The position numbers and the translations under genes are program-made. The notes below the pieces were generated by a model, which searched no databases, was not told where the DNA came from, and was given only the letters and a program-made list of their open reading frames with translations. A DNA stretch of 10,400 bases, taken from NCBI GenBank assembly GCA_937937835.1, contig CALDBJ010000015.1, positions 1 through 10,400 of the forward strand. The letters are read 5' to 3'. The stretch comes from an uncultured Collinsella sp. GTDB lineage: Bacteria > Actinomycetota > Coriobacteriia > Coriobacteriales > Coriobacteriaceae. This document shows, piece after piece, positions 1-6,310 of the stretch. Position 1 is the first letter of the stretch; each line of letters opens with the position of its first letter.

Positions 1-22
1 TCGCTGGCAACATCGCCAGCGA
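1..22. terminator. Hairpin downstream of the DUF2130 gene
   Basis: TCGCTGGC (1-8) pairs perfectly with GCCAGCGA (15-22) across a 6-nt loop. It lies 28 bp past the stop codon of the DUF2130 gene, so it could be that gene's terminator, but any U-tract in that direction would be outside the window. Read on the plus strand the stem is followed by CCCCGC and then five T, a spaced and weaker tract, so it may also end a plus-strand gene arriving from the left. Confidence 0.45.
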
Positions 23-50
23 CCCCGCTTTTTGCGCGATACGCTATCCC

Positions 51-1808
51 CTACTCGGTATCCTCGACCTCATACGAATCCGCCTCGGCTGGCTCATCGT
101 TTGTCTCTGTCGCAGCCCCGCGCGCCTCGTCAAACGCGGCCTTCATGGTCTTGTTGCCCCACGTGAGCTTGCGAATGGTAAGATCGTCGGCCTTCTTGTT
201 GGCTAGGCGCAGATTGTTCTCGGAGGACAGCAACGCCTCCTTGGTTTTCTGCAGATGGCTAATCGTCTTGTCGATCTCATCAATCGCCGTTTGGAACTTG
301 CGGCTCGCGATCTCGTAGTTGCGACCGAAATCATTCTTGAACTTTTCCATCTTGGCTTCGAAGTTTGTGACGTCGATATTCTGCTGTTTGTACTCCGCCA
401 GTTCCTGCTTATAGCGCAGCGAACCCATGGCGGCGTTGCGAAGAAGCGTGATCATGGGAATAAAGAACTGTGGGCGAATCACGTACATCTTCTCGTAGCG
501 ATAGCTCACGTCCACGATGCCGGCGTTGTAAAGCTCGCTCTCGGGTTCGAGCAACGTGCAGAGCACCGCGTACTCGCAGCCCTTTTGGCGGCGATCGTGG
601 TCGAGTTTCTTAAAGAAGTCCTCGTTCTTGTGCTTGGTCGCGGTCTCGTCGTTCTCGTTTTTCATCTCGAACATAATCGAAATGACCTCGTTACCGCTTG
701 CGTCGCACTCGCGGAAGATAAAGTCGCCCTTGGTGCCCTCGGACGCATCGTTATCCTTCTCGAAGTACGCGTTGGGAAACGCCGTCATGCGCAGGCGATT
801 GAACTCGGTCTCGCAGTGCTGCTCGAGCGACTCGCCCACCATCTTGGTGGACAGGCGTACCTTCATGTCCTTAAGACGCTCAATCTCTTCGTCCTTGTAG
901 CGAATCAGGTCATCGCTCGCGCGCTTGGCCTGCGCGAGCTCGAGCTCATGCGCCGCCTTGACCTGTTCCTCGCGAGAATCGCGCACCGCCAGCTCGCTCG
1001 TCAGCTTGGCACGTGCCTCATCGCGCTCTCGTTCCGCCGCGGCGACCGCCTTCGACAGCTCCATTTTTGCAGAAAGTTCTTGCTCACGAAGCTGTGCACG
1101 AAGGCCCTCGGCCTCGCGCTCGGACTGAGTCTTAGCATTCGAGAACTTCTCACGCACTTCTGTCTGGTAATCGGAAAGCTTACGATTCGCTTCGTTTTGC
1201 GCAGCCTCGAGCTTACGCTGCGCCTCGGCCGCAGCAGTTGCGAGTGCCATTTCTTGAGCCTTATCTGCGGCGGCAAGCTTTGCCTGCAACTCCGCAATCT
1301 GAGCATCGCGCGCGGCGAGGTCATTTTGAGTCGCATTGCGTACCGCGGCTTCGGCAAGCTTTGCTTCGTCATCTTTGCGCCCAAGCTGCGCACGCAGGCT
1401 ATCGATCTCGCGCTGCAGCTCGGCATTCTCCTTTTGAGCATCGGCGCGGGCCTCAACCGCCGCGCGCTGGCTTGCACTCTCGCGCTCTGCGGAAGCGCCC
1501 TCGAGCTTGGCGCGCAGCTCGGCAAGCTCGGCATCGCGCTTGGCAACCTCTTGTGCCAACTCCTGCGCCGCAGCGTTCTTCTGCTCGACAAGCTGAGCGT
1601 CGCGTTGAGACTCCGCCTCCTGCAGGGCAGACGCCGAACGCGAACGCTCAAGCTCCAGCGCCTGCTCGCCCTCGCGTCGAGCCGCCGCTACGCGCTCATC
1701 AAGATCGCGCGAGAACTCGGCATCGCGCACTTGCTTGACGATATCCGCATAGCCGGACGCATCGACCTTAAAAACTTCGCCGCAATGCGGGCACTTGATC
1801 TCGTTCAT
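51..1808 (-). CDS. DUF2130 coiled-coil protein with nuclease-like core
   Basis: 585-residue cytoplasmic protein of unknown role, recognised as the DUF2130 family. It opens with a CPHCG motif (Cys6, Cys9), half of a zinc ribbon, with no second Cys pair nearby. Residues about 25-315 are almost uninterrupted Ala/Glu/Arg/Lys heptad sequence, a very long coiled coil. The conserved globular part is about 320-465, and a second helical coil spans about 466-540 before an acidic tail. In the globular core, Glu326/Glu329, GD at 361-362 and FEMKNE at 380-385 (Glu381, Lys383) are ordered like the E...D...ExK active site of PD-(D/E)XK nucleases; that reading is my inference. The coil seems longer than in many family members. 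The ATG at 1808 is preceded by GAGGAG at good spacing. It follows the metallophosphoesterase gene but is separated from it by a terminator, so it is probably a separate transcript; I see no convincing promoter. Confidence 0.85.
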   Translation of the reverse strand: MNEIKCPHCGEVFKVDASGYADIVKQVRDAEFSRDLDERVAAARREGEQALELERSRSASALQEAESQRDAQLVEQKNAAAQELAQEVAKRDAELAELRAKLEGASAERESASQRAAVEARADAQKENAELQREIDSLRAQLGRKDDEAKLAEAAVRNATQNDLAARDAQIAELQAKLAAADKAQEMALATAAAEAQRKLEAAQNEANRKLSDYQTEVREKFSNAKTQSEREAEGLRAQLREQELSAKMELSKAVAAAERERDEARAKLTSELAVRDSREEQVKAAHELELAQAKRASDDLIRYKDEEIERLKDMKVRLSTKMVGESLEQHCETEFNRLRMTAFPNAYFEKDNDASEGTKGDFIFRECDASGNEVISIMFEMKNENDETATKHKNEDFFKKLDHDRRQKGCEYAVLCTLLEPESELYNAGIVDVSYRYEKMYVIRPQFFIPMITLLRNAAMGSLRYKQELAEYKQQNIDVTNFEAKMEKFKNDFGRNYEIASRKFQTAIDEIDKTISHLQKTKEALLSSENNLRLANKKADDLTIRKLTWGNKTMKAAFDEARGAATETNDEPAEADSYEVEDTE

Positions 1809-1866
1809 AGCAGCTCCTCGATGGACGCAAATTTCAACCGCCTACACTCTACCGCGCCACGCGGAC

Positions 1867-1901
1867 AAAAAAGGCGCCGCCGCCATAATGGCAACGGCGC
1901 C
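1867..1901 (-). terminator. Intrinsic terminator after the metallophosphoesterase gene
   Basis: In minus-strand RNA, GGCGCCG (1901-1895) pairs with CGGCGCC (1879-1873), and the interior continues through two G-U pairs into GCCA/UGGC around a UUA loop. The stem is followed at once by six U (A-run at 1872-1867). This is a textbook rho-independent terminator for the HIRAN/small-ORF/phosphoesterase operon. Its 5' arm GGCGCC (1896-1901) is also the 3' arm of the palindrome at 1896-1948, so the two structures cannot form fully at the same time. Confidence 0.8.
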
Positions 1902-1948
1902 AGAACCACCACAAAGGTGCCTGTCCCCTTTGTGGTGGCTCTGGCGCC
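1896..1948. repeat. 22-bp palindrome, REP-like element
   Basis: Arms 1896-1917 and 1927-1948 are inverted copies of each other with 21 of 22 positions matching (mismatch A1905/C1939) and a 9-nt loop, TGCCTGTCC. The core of the left arm is ACCACCACAAAGG. The right arm ends directly against the stop codon of the phosphoesterase gene (1949-1951). There is no T-run next to this stem itself, so it is not a simple terminator. Its size, near-perfect arms and position directly after a gene resemble REP elements mobilised by Y1/RAYT transposases; none is encoded here. Confidence 0.7.
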
Positions 1949-2494
1949 CTATAACCCAAAGAAGCTAAGAATCTGATCGCGGCTTACGGGCTTGTACTCG
2001 TTGGCATCGAGACCGACATCGTAGCGAAAGATAGGGCGCTCGCGATCGCGGTTGCGTGCGTTGGCGCGGTCACCCCTGCTGTGGATATGCCCATGCAGCA
2101 TAATGGCGCCACGTGCCTTGCCGTTCCAGCTGAGCATGGGGTAGTGGCTCATAACCAGACGATGGCCCTTGGCATAGCCGGGAGCAATCTCCAGGTAATC
2201 GCGCACGTCTTCCCAAATCTGCGGTACGTCGGAATCTTCCCAGTCGCCGTCATGGTTACCGCGGATGAGCGTCACGTTCTGGCATTCGATACGCTCGCAC
2301 AGGCGCACCGCCTCCGCCATGGGCAAGCGATACGTAAAGTCTCCCAAGATATAGAGGCGGTCGTCCGCAGCCACGCACTCATTGATGGCATCGATGACCT
2401 TGCGGTTCATCTCCTCGACCGAATCAAACGGCCGATCCATGTCGTGCAAGATATTCGTATCGCCCAGGTGCAGGTCGGCGGTAAACCACATCAT
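1949..2494 (-). CDS. Calcineurin-like metallophosphoesterase
   Basis: 181-residue, single-domain, soluble dinuclear-metal phosphoesterase. The family motifs appear in order: D7-x-H9 (TADLHLGD), GD at 51-52 (LGDFTY), GNHD at 79-82, His117 (MSHYPM) and GHIH at 135-138. This full set of metal ligands predicts an active phosphodiesterase or phosphatase. The substrate cannot be read from the sequence; compact proteins of this type act on nucleotides, nucleic acids or phosphoproteins. ATG codons at 2494 and 2491 are tandem; GAGGG lies 8 nt before the first, which I chose. It is the last gene of a probable minus-strand operon behind the HIRAN gene and a 59-codon gene (66-bp gap), and its stop abuts a palindrome followed by a terminator. 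Confidence 0.9.
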   Translation of the reverse strand: MMWFTADLHLGDTNILHDMDRPFDSVEEMNRKVIDAINECVAADDRLYILGDFTYRLPMAEAVRLCERIECQNVTLIRGNHDGDWEDSDVPQIWEDVRDYLEIAPGYAKGHRLVMSHYPMLSWNGKARGAIMLHGHIHSRGDRANARNRDRERPIFRYDVGLDANEYKPVSRDQILSFFGL

Positions 2495-2560
2495 CGTCTA
2501 TGCCCTCATTTCGCAACGCGTCAAACTCGTGCTAAGTATACAGACACAGCGATACGGCGG

Positions 2561-2740
2561 TTAGCCAAAGAGCCCGCCGAACAGGCCGCGGCGGCGTTTG
2601 TCTTGCTTTTTCGAAGCGTCACCCTGAGTTTTCTTGCCCTGCCGTTTCCTACGATCCTGCTCCAACTCATCGTCATCGAGTAGCAGATCCCACTCAAACG
2701 AATCGTCTGTCAGATTGAATAGGTCGTCGTCATCAAACAT
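2561..2740 (-). CDS. Small acidic/basic protein, 59 residues
   Basis: A 59-codon gene from ATG (2740) to TAA (2561). I do not recognise a family. The first half is strongly acidic (FDDDDLFNLTDD near the start, then LLLDDDEL around residues 19-26), the middle is Lys/Arg/Gln rich, and the end is RRRGLFGGLFG. Such an opposite-charge layout suits a small protein that binds nucleic acid or a partner, with a short Gly/Phe/Leu tail that could touch a membrane or a protein groove; this is inference. Support for coding is a very good ribosome-binding site (AGGGAGG, 5 nt before ATG), an 18-bp gap after the HIRAN stop codon and the same strand as both neighbours. It is probably co-transcribed with the HIRAN and phosphoesterase genes. 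Confidence 0.7.
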   Translation of the reverse strand: MFDDDDLFNLTDDSFEWDLLLDDDELEQDRRKRQGKKTQGDASKKQDKRRRGLFGGLFG

Positions 2741-2758
2741 GGCCGCCTCCCTTGCCGA

Positions 2759-3085
2759 CTAGCGAGCATCCACCACATAGAGGCCAACGCGCACCTGGTG
2801 CCACGGGCTGCGCTCGGGAGCAACCTGTTGCACGCGAGCCTCAAATACGTCCTCGTGGCCGTAATACATCATCAAGGACAGTGGGCCGACCTCGTTTCCC
2901 GGAACATAGCCAAGCTTGGTGTTGCCGTAATAAATCTCAACCGCCTCAGGGTCATGGGGATTATCGCGCTCGGCACACAGCGTCAGCTTATCGCCCACTT
3001 TAAGATCGCCCAAGACCAAGGCGCCATCGGCATACTGAAATCCTGCAATGTGAAATGACAGAAGAACACGCGAAGGCTCGTACAT
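2759..3085 (-). CDS. Stand-alone HIRAN-domain protein
   Basis: 108-residue protein consisting essentially of one HIRAN domain. The diagnostic stretch is residues 36-62: a CAERDNPHDPEAVEI strand, a short turn, then KLGYVP, matching the family pattern in which E-x-NP-x-D-x-x-A-V/I is followed by LGYVP. HIRAN is an OB-like beta-barrel that in HLTF/Rad5 helicases binds the 3' end of single-stranded DNA at stalled forks; bacterial free-standing HIRAN proteins are mostly uncharacterised. No helicase or nuclease domain is fused here. The ATG at 3085 is preceded by GAGGAGCTGCT, the same leader bases as the DUF2130 gene. It is first in the probable operon with the 59-residue protein (18-bp gap) and the phosphoesterase. 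I could not pick a convincing promoter. Confidence 0.85.
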   Translation of the reverse strand: MYEPSRVLLSFHIAGFQYADGALVLGDLKVGDKLTLCAERDNPHDPEAVEIYYGNTKLGYVPGNEVGPLSLMMYYGHEDVFEARVQQVAPERSPWHQVRVGLYVVDAR

Positions 3086-3181
3086 AGCAGCTCCTCTAAC
3101 GGCCGGATAAACCGGTGTGTAACCTTATTGAGAAGTCTACGGTCCCGTGCGGACACAAATACATCCTGTCTGCGTCCTTCA

Positions 3182-3218
3182 ATCGTTTGCCTCAACGCTT
3201 GCGCGACAGAACGCTTGC
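3182..3218 (+). repeat. Three 9-bp direct repeats
   Basis: AACGCTTGC occurs exactly at 3194-3202 and 3210-3218, with a diverged copy ATCGTTTGC at 3182-3190. Start-to-start spacings are 12 and 16 bp. They lie about 100 bp upstream of the HIRAN start, and the exact copies overlap the possible plus-strand promoter at 3199-3227. An operator is possible; the repeats are too short and too few to call an origin. Confidence 0.4.
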
Positions 3219-3227
3219 AGATAAGAT
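3199..3227 (+). promoter_or_regulatory. Possible promoter for an RNA antisense to the 27-codon gene
   Basis: TTGCGC (3199-3204), a 17-bp spacer and TAAGAT (3222-3227) give a weak sigma70-like match (3/6 and 4/6), with a predicted start near 3234. An RNA from here would run against the 27-codon gene and could stop at the hairpin at 3469-3502, whose plus-strand side is followed by GCCCTTTT. Nothing in the sequence proves that it is used. Confidence 0.25.
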
Positions 3228-3321
3228 AGGAACACGGATGGCACCCGTTGCCGCGGGTCTTGCCAACTCCGATACACGTTTTCATCGTGAGAAGTGGCCG
3301 TCTTCGCTTACGCGGGGGCGG

Positions 3322-3405
3322 CTATTTCATTCGGCCGATAAACAGACCGAGTTCGATAGCCGCAATCAACAACGCCAATAACGAAATAACATCGCTTACG
3401 TTCAT
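3322..3405 (-). CDS. Candidate small hydrophobic peptide, type I toxin-like
   Basis: A 27-residue reading frame from ATG (3405) to TAG (3322). It starts MNVSDV, has one hydrophobic stretch from about residue 6 to 24 (LLALLIAAIELGLFIG, with one Glu at 18) and ends in a basic RMK. That matches the plan of single-span membrane toxins of type I toxin-antitoxin loci and of holin-like small toxins; I claim likeness of form, not homology. AAGGGA lies 6 nt before the ATG and sits in a perfect 6-bp hairpin (TCCCTT at 3426-3421, loop TAG, AAGGGA at 3417-3412 in minus-strand order), so translation may be self-limited. It lies alone between the dehydrogenase terminator and the HIRAN operon. A weak -10 (TAGACT, 3459-3454) would start the mRNA near 3450. 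It could also be a harmless small membrane protein or a chance frame. Confidence 0.5.
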   Translation of the reverse strand: MNVSDVISLLALLIAAIELGLFIGRMK

Positions 3406-3411
3406 ACCAAA

Positions 3412-3426
3412 TCCCTTCTAAAGGGA
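3412..3426 (-). promoter_or_regulatory. Hairpin hiding the ribosome-binding site of the 27-codon gene
   Basis: TCCCTT and AAGGGA form a 6-bp stem with a 3-nt loop. The 3' strand of the stem is the Shine-Dalgarno sequence itself. Occlusion of this kind is common in toxin mRNAs that need processing before they are translated. Confidence 0.45.
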
Positions 3427-3468
3427 GTTGGCCCATCCGTGCTCCATAACAGTAGTCTAACGCAAAAT

Positions 3469-3502
3469 GCAGGTAATAGGAACACTTGTTCGTATTACCT
3501 GC
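3469..3502 (-). terminator. Terminator of the aldehyde dehydrogenase operon (possibly bidirectional)
   Basis: GCAGGTAATA (3469-3478) pairs perfectly with TATTACCTGC (3493-3502). After one G-G mismatch the inner GAAC/GTTC continues the stem around an ACTT loop. It begins 8 bp after the dehydrogenase stop codon and is followed in the minus direction by ATTTTG, and in the plus direction by GCCCTTTTC, so it could stop RNA polymerase both ways. Confidence 0.75.
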
Positions 3503-3510
3503 GCCCTTTT

Positions 3511-4890
3511 CTAATGCATAAACATGCGCACGAACTTGTGCTTCCAGCTTGCGTAAGGAGCATAGCGGAATGGCACGTCCAGCCACGTTGCCTTGTTCAC
3601 GATGCTCTTCTTGTGGCTAAACGTATCGAAGCTCTCGCGTCCATGGTACTGCCCCATACCGCTCGCACCCATGCCACCAAAGCCCATATGGCTCGTAGCC
3701 AAGTGCATGATCGTGTCGTTGACGCAGCCGCCGCCAAAGGGCACGTAACGCACAAAGCGCTGCTGAACTGCGCGATCCTGGCTAAAGATATACAGAGCCA
3801 GCGGCGTCGGACGATCCGTAATAAACGTCTCGGCCTCGTCTAGGCTCTCAAACGTCAGCACCGGCAAGATGGGGCCGAAAATCTCCTCCTGCATCACGGC
3901 GTCATCGGGGGTCACGCCGTCTAGGATCGTCGGCTCAATCTTGAGCGATGACTCGCGCGCCGTGCCTCCAAGCACAACCTTATCGGGATCGATCAGCCCA
4001 CGCACGCGCGCAAAATGCCTGGCGTTGACGATATGCCCGTAATCCTCGTTATCGAGCGGATGCTCGCCAAACATACGGCGGGCCTCTTCCCTGATGAGGT
4101 CCAGCAGCTCGTCATGCACGCGCGCATCGACCAGCAGGTAGTCGGGCGCCACGCAGGTCTGCCCCACGTTGAGCCATTTACCAAAGGCGATACGCCGCGC
4201 CGCAACCTTCAAGTTTGCCGTCGCATCCACGATACAGGGGCTCTTTCCGCCCAGCTCAAGCGTCACGGGCGTAAGGTTTTTACTTGCGCGCTCCATGACG
4301 AGTTTGCCGACCGGAACGCTACCGGTAAAGAAGATCTTGTCCCAGCACTCATCGAGCAGCGCTTCGTTCTCGGCGCGCCCGCCCTCGACAACCGTCACCA
4401 GGCGCGGATCAAATGCCTCTTCACAGATTTGCCTGAGCACCGCGCTCGATGCCGGAGCATAGGCGCTCGGCTTGATGACCACGGTATTGCCCGCGGCAAG
4501 GGCGCCAGCGAGCGGCTCGAGCGTCAGCAAAAACGGGTAGTTCCACGGAGCCATGATGAGCGTGACGCCATAGGGCACGGCTTGCGTTTTGCACGCGCTC
4601 ACGGCGTTGGCAAGGTCACACGGACGCAGGCGCGGACGACTCCATCGAGCCACGTGAGCGATCTGATGACGAATCTCGGAAAGCGACGTGCCGATCTCGC
4701 ACATATATGCCTCGTCATGCGACTTTCCCAAATCGGTCTTGAGTGCATGGGCAATATCGGCCTCGTGCGCCCGTACCGCATCGCGTAAACTCACGAGCGC
4801 GCGACGTCGGGCATCAACATCAAACGTAGCGTGCGTTTTAAAGTAAGTGCGCTGATCGCCGACGATGCGCGCAATTTCCTCGGTGTTCAT
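3511..4890 (-). CDS. Aldehyde dehydrogenase, class 3-like
   Basis: 459-residue NAD(P)-dependent aldehyde dehydrogenase that oxidises an aldehyde to the acid. Length and signatures fit the ALDH3 / coniferyl-aldehyde-dehydrogenase-like branch: APWNYP (Asn117, oxyanion), FFTGS at 187-191, LELGGKSP with the general-base Glu212, GQTCVAPDY with the catalytic Cys246, EEIFGP at 335-340, and a C-terminal KFVRMFMH end. No acyl-CoA reductase features are seen, so it is not an AdhE-type enzyme. Its ATG lies 9 bp after the stop codon of the alcohol dehydrogenase gene, and its AGGAGG ribosome-binding site touches that stop codon, so translation is probably coupled. Together the pair could take an alcohol to its carboxylic acid, or remove toxic aldehydes; the substrate is not visible. 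A hairpin terminator follows. Confidence 0.93.
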   Translation of the reverse strand: MNTEEIARIVGDQRTYFKTHATFDVDARRRALVSLRDAVRAHEADIAHALKTDLGKSHDEAYMCEIGTSLSEIRHQIAHVARWSRPRLRPCDLANAVSACKTQAVPYGVTLIMAPWNYPFLLTLEPLAGALAAGNTVVIKPSAYAPASSAVLRQICEEAFDPRLVTVVEGGRAENEALLDECWDKIFFTGSVPVGKLVMERASKNLTPVTLELGGKSPCIVDATANLKVAARRIAFGKWLNVGQTCVAPDYLLVDARVHDELLDLIREEARRMFGEHPLDNEDYGHIVNARHFARVRGLIDPDKVVLGGTARESSLKIEPTILDGVTPDDAVMQEEIFGPILPVLTFESLDEAETFITDRPTPLALYIFSQDRAVQQRFVRYVPFGGGCVNDTIMHLATSHMGFGGMGASGMGQYHGRESFDTFSHKKSIVNKATWLDVPFRYAPYASWKHKFVRMFMH

Positions 4891-4899
4891 GGCACCCTC

Positions 4900-6120
4900 C
4901 TAGTTCTCGTCCTCAAACATACCACCCGCGACGACCTCGTACATACGCTCGAGCTCCAAGCGGTCCATCAAAAGCGGAACGGGGTACAGCGGATTGGCCT
5001 CGGCATCGGCATGCGCCGCCATCTCGGGAATGTCGGAGCGGCGAATGCCCGAGACATATTTGGGGATTCCCAGGATCTCGTTCATGCGGTCGACCCAATC
5101 GAAAAAGGCCTCGGCCGCAAGACTATCCTGCGCGGTAGCCGGCGCAATGCCCGCCATGCGAGCAAGATCGGCAAGCTTGGGGGCGGCGGCGTCACCATAA
5201 GCGCGAAGCATGTGCGGCAGGATGATCGCGTTGGCCAAACCGTGCGGAATTCCGTATCGGCCGCCCAGACTGTGCGCGATGGCATGCACATATCCGACAT
5301 AGGAGCGGGTAAACGCAACGCCCGCCTTATACGCCGCCGAAAGCATATTGCGACGAGCGCGCATGTCGTCACCATGCTCATAGGCCTCGAGCAAATTGTC
5401 GTGGATAAGCTGCACCGCCTGTCGCGCCATCTTGCGCGTATAGGGCGTGGTGCTTCGCCCGATAAAGGCCTCAACGGCATGCGTCAGGGCGTCCATGCCC
5501 GTCTGCCCCGTAATGGAAGCGGGCAAGCCGCACGTAAGCTCGGGGTCGTGGACTGCAAAACGCGGGATGAGCACAAAGTCGTTAATGGGGTATTTGTAGT
5601 GCGTCCCGTCATCGGTAATTACCGCCGCAAGCGTGACTTCGCTTCCCGTACCGGCGGTAGTGGGAACGGCGATGAGCAGCGGCAGGCGACGATGAATCCG
5701 CAGCAGGCCGCGCATCTTGTTGATGGGCTTGTTTGGCTGCGCAATGCGTGCGCCCACGCCCTTGGCACAGTCCATGGCCGAGCCACCGCCAAAGCCGATA
5801 ATGGCCTGGCAGGCGCTCTCTCGATACAGGGACGCCGCTTCTTCCACGTTTGAAACCGTGGGGTTTGCACGCGTTTCGGCATAGACCGTAACGCCAATCC
5901 CCCTGCATGCGAGCGCCGTCTCGAGCGGTGCCGTGAGCCCCAGACGGGCAATGCCGGGATCCGTCACGATAAGGACCTTCTGGATCGAGCGCTTTTGAAG
6001 CACCGCGGGCACATCCTCGGCATGCTCTAAAATGCGCGGCTCGGTATAGGGCAGGATCGGCAATGCAATGCGAAAAACCGTCTGATATGTTCGGCACCAG
6101 GCACGACGGGCTAGATGCAT
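4900..6120 (-). CDS. Iron-containing alcohol dehydrogenase
   Basis: 406-residue group III (iron-type) alcohol dehydrogenase, reversibly converting an alcohol and NAD(P)+ into an aldehyde or ketone. The N-terminal Rossmann-like half carries GGGSAMDCAK (111-120) and the PTTAGTGSE segment (153-161). The C-terminal helical half supplies the four metal ligands in normal spacing: Asp210 and His214 (TGMDALTHAVEAF), His279 (VHAIAHSLGG) and His293 (PHGLANAIILPH). All are present, so it should be active. It has about 20 extra residues before the usual family start. The ATG at 6120 has AAGGAG 8 nt upstream, in a small AAGGA/TCCTT hairpin. It is the first gene of an operon with the aldehyde dehydrogenase and is divergent from the rubrerythrin. 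A TGTTGA/TCAACA palindrome in the leader may be an operator. The substrate is uncertain. Confidence 0.92.
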   Translation of the reverse strand: MHLARRAWCRTYQTVFRIALPILPYTEPRILEHAEDVPAVLQKRSIQKVLIVTDPGIARLGLTAPLETALACRGIGVTVYAETRANPTVSNVEEAASLYRESACQAIIGFGGGSAMDCAKGVGARIAQPNKPINKMRGLLRIHRRLPLLIAVPTTAGTGSEVTLAAVITDDGTHYKYPINDFVLIPRFAVHDPELTCGLPASITGQTGMDALTHAVEAFIGRSTTPYTRKMARQAVQLIHDNLLEAYEHGDDMRARRNMLSAAYKAGVAFTRSYVGYVHAIAHSLGGRYGIPHGLANAIILPHMLRAYGDAAAPKLADLARMAGIAPATAQDSLAAEAFFDWVDRMNEILGIPKYVSGIRRSDIPEMAAHADAEANPLYPVPLLMDRLELERMYEVVAGGMFEDEN

Positions 6121-6138
6121 AAAGGAAACTCCTTCATT

Positions 6139-6154
6139 TGTTGATAGGTCAACA
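6139..6154. promoter_or_regulatory. Candidate operator, TGTTGA-N4-TCAACA
   Basis: A perfect 6-bp inverted repeat with a 4-bp spacer lies 19 bp upstream of the alcohol dehydrogenase start, near its ribosome-binding site. A further TCAACAT occurs near 6210 in the same intergenic region. A dimeric repressor binding here could block the operon. A possible -10 TACAAT for the operon lies upstream (plus-strand ATTGTA at about 6167-6172), but no good -35 accompanies it, which would fit an activator-dependent promoter. Confidence 0.4.
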
Positions 6155-6264
6155 TTTGCTCGCCCGATTGTACTCAGCGGCGGTCAAAGACGGCCTGCCA
6201 ATCGTTAATCAATCAACATCTTCATATCTCAAAATTGTTTTATTAAAAATCATTCCTAATAGGC

Positions 6265-6292
6265 TTCACATTTGGTTGCATTTATGGATAAT
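6265..6292 (+). promoter_or_regulatory. Sigma70-like promoter of the rubrerythrin gene
   Basis: TTCACA (6265-6270; 5/6 to consensus), a 16-bp spacer and GATAAT (6287-6292; 5/6) stand at the edge of an AT-rich block (about 6200-6290) that contrasts with the surrounding GC-rich DNA. The start would be near 6299, leaving a leader of about 78 nt before the ATG at 6377. Confidence 0.6.
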
Positions 6293-6310
6293 AGAACTCG
6301 TCAAGACGCA

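Larger units (their letters stand above)
3229..3445. repeat. 13-bp inverted repeat flanking the 27-codon gene
   Basis: GGAACACGGATGG (3229-3241) and CCATCCGTGCTCC (3433-3445) are inverted copies with one difference, which becomes a G-U pair in minus-strand RNA. They enclose the 27-codon gene, so the 5' leader and 3' region of its mRNA could pair over 13 bp. Long-range 5'-3' pairing of this type holds some type I toxin mRNAs (hok, aapA1) in a silent form. A direct copy of part of the element, ATAGGAACAC, occurs at 3226-3235 and again at 3476-3485. A 13-bp match in a 400-bp stretch could still arise by chance a few percent of the time. Confidence 0.4.

Noticed and set aside
255..1976. Very long plus-strand open frame opposite the DUF2130 gene
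   Set aside because: It is a by-product of the Ala/Glu/Arg-rich coiled-coil codons on the other strand. Its translation is low-complexity Leu/Arg/Ala sequence without a family, and it runs through the terminator and palindrome.
2983..3285. Minus-strand 100-codon frame upstream of and overlapping the HIRAN gene
   Set aside because: It overlaps the HIRAN start in another frame and is rich in Cys/Arg. It runs through the repeat region and looks like chance.
4015..5853. Plus-strand open frames opposite the two dehydrogenases (4015-4788 and 4831-5853)
   Set aside because: They are mirror frames of well-conserved enzymes and have no ribosome-binding site or family signature.
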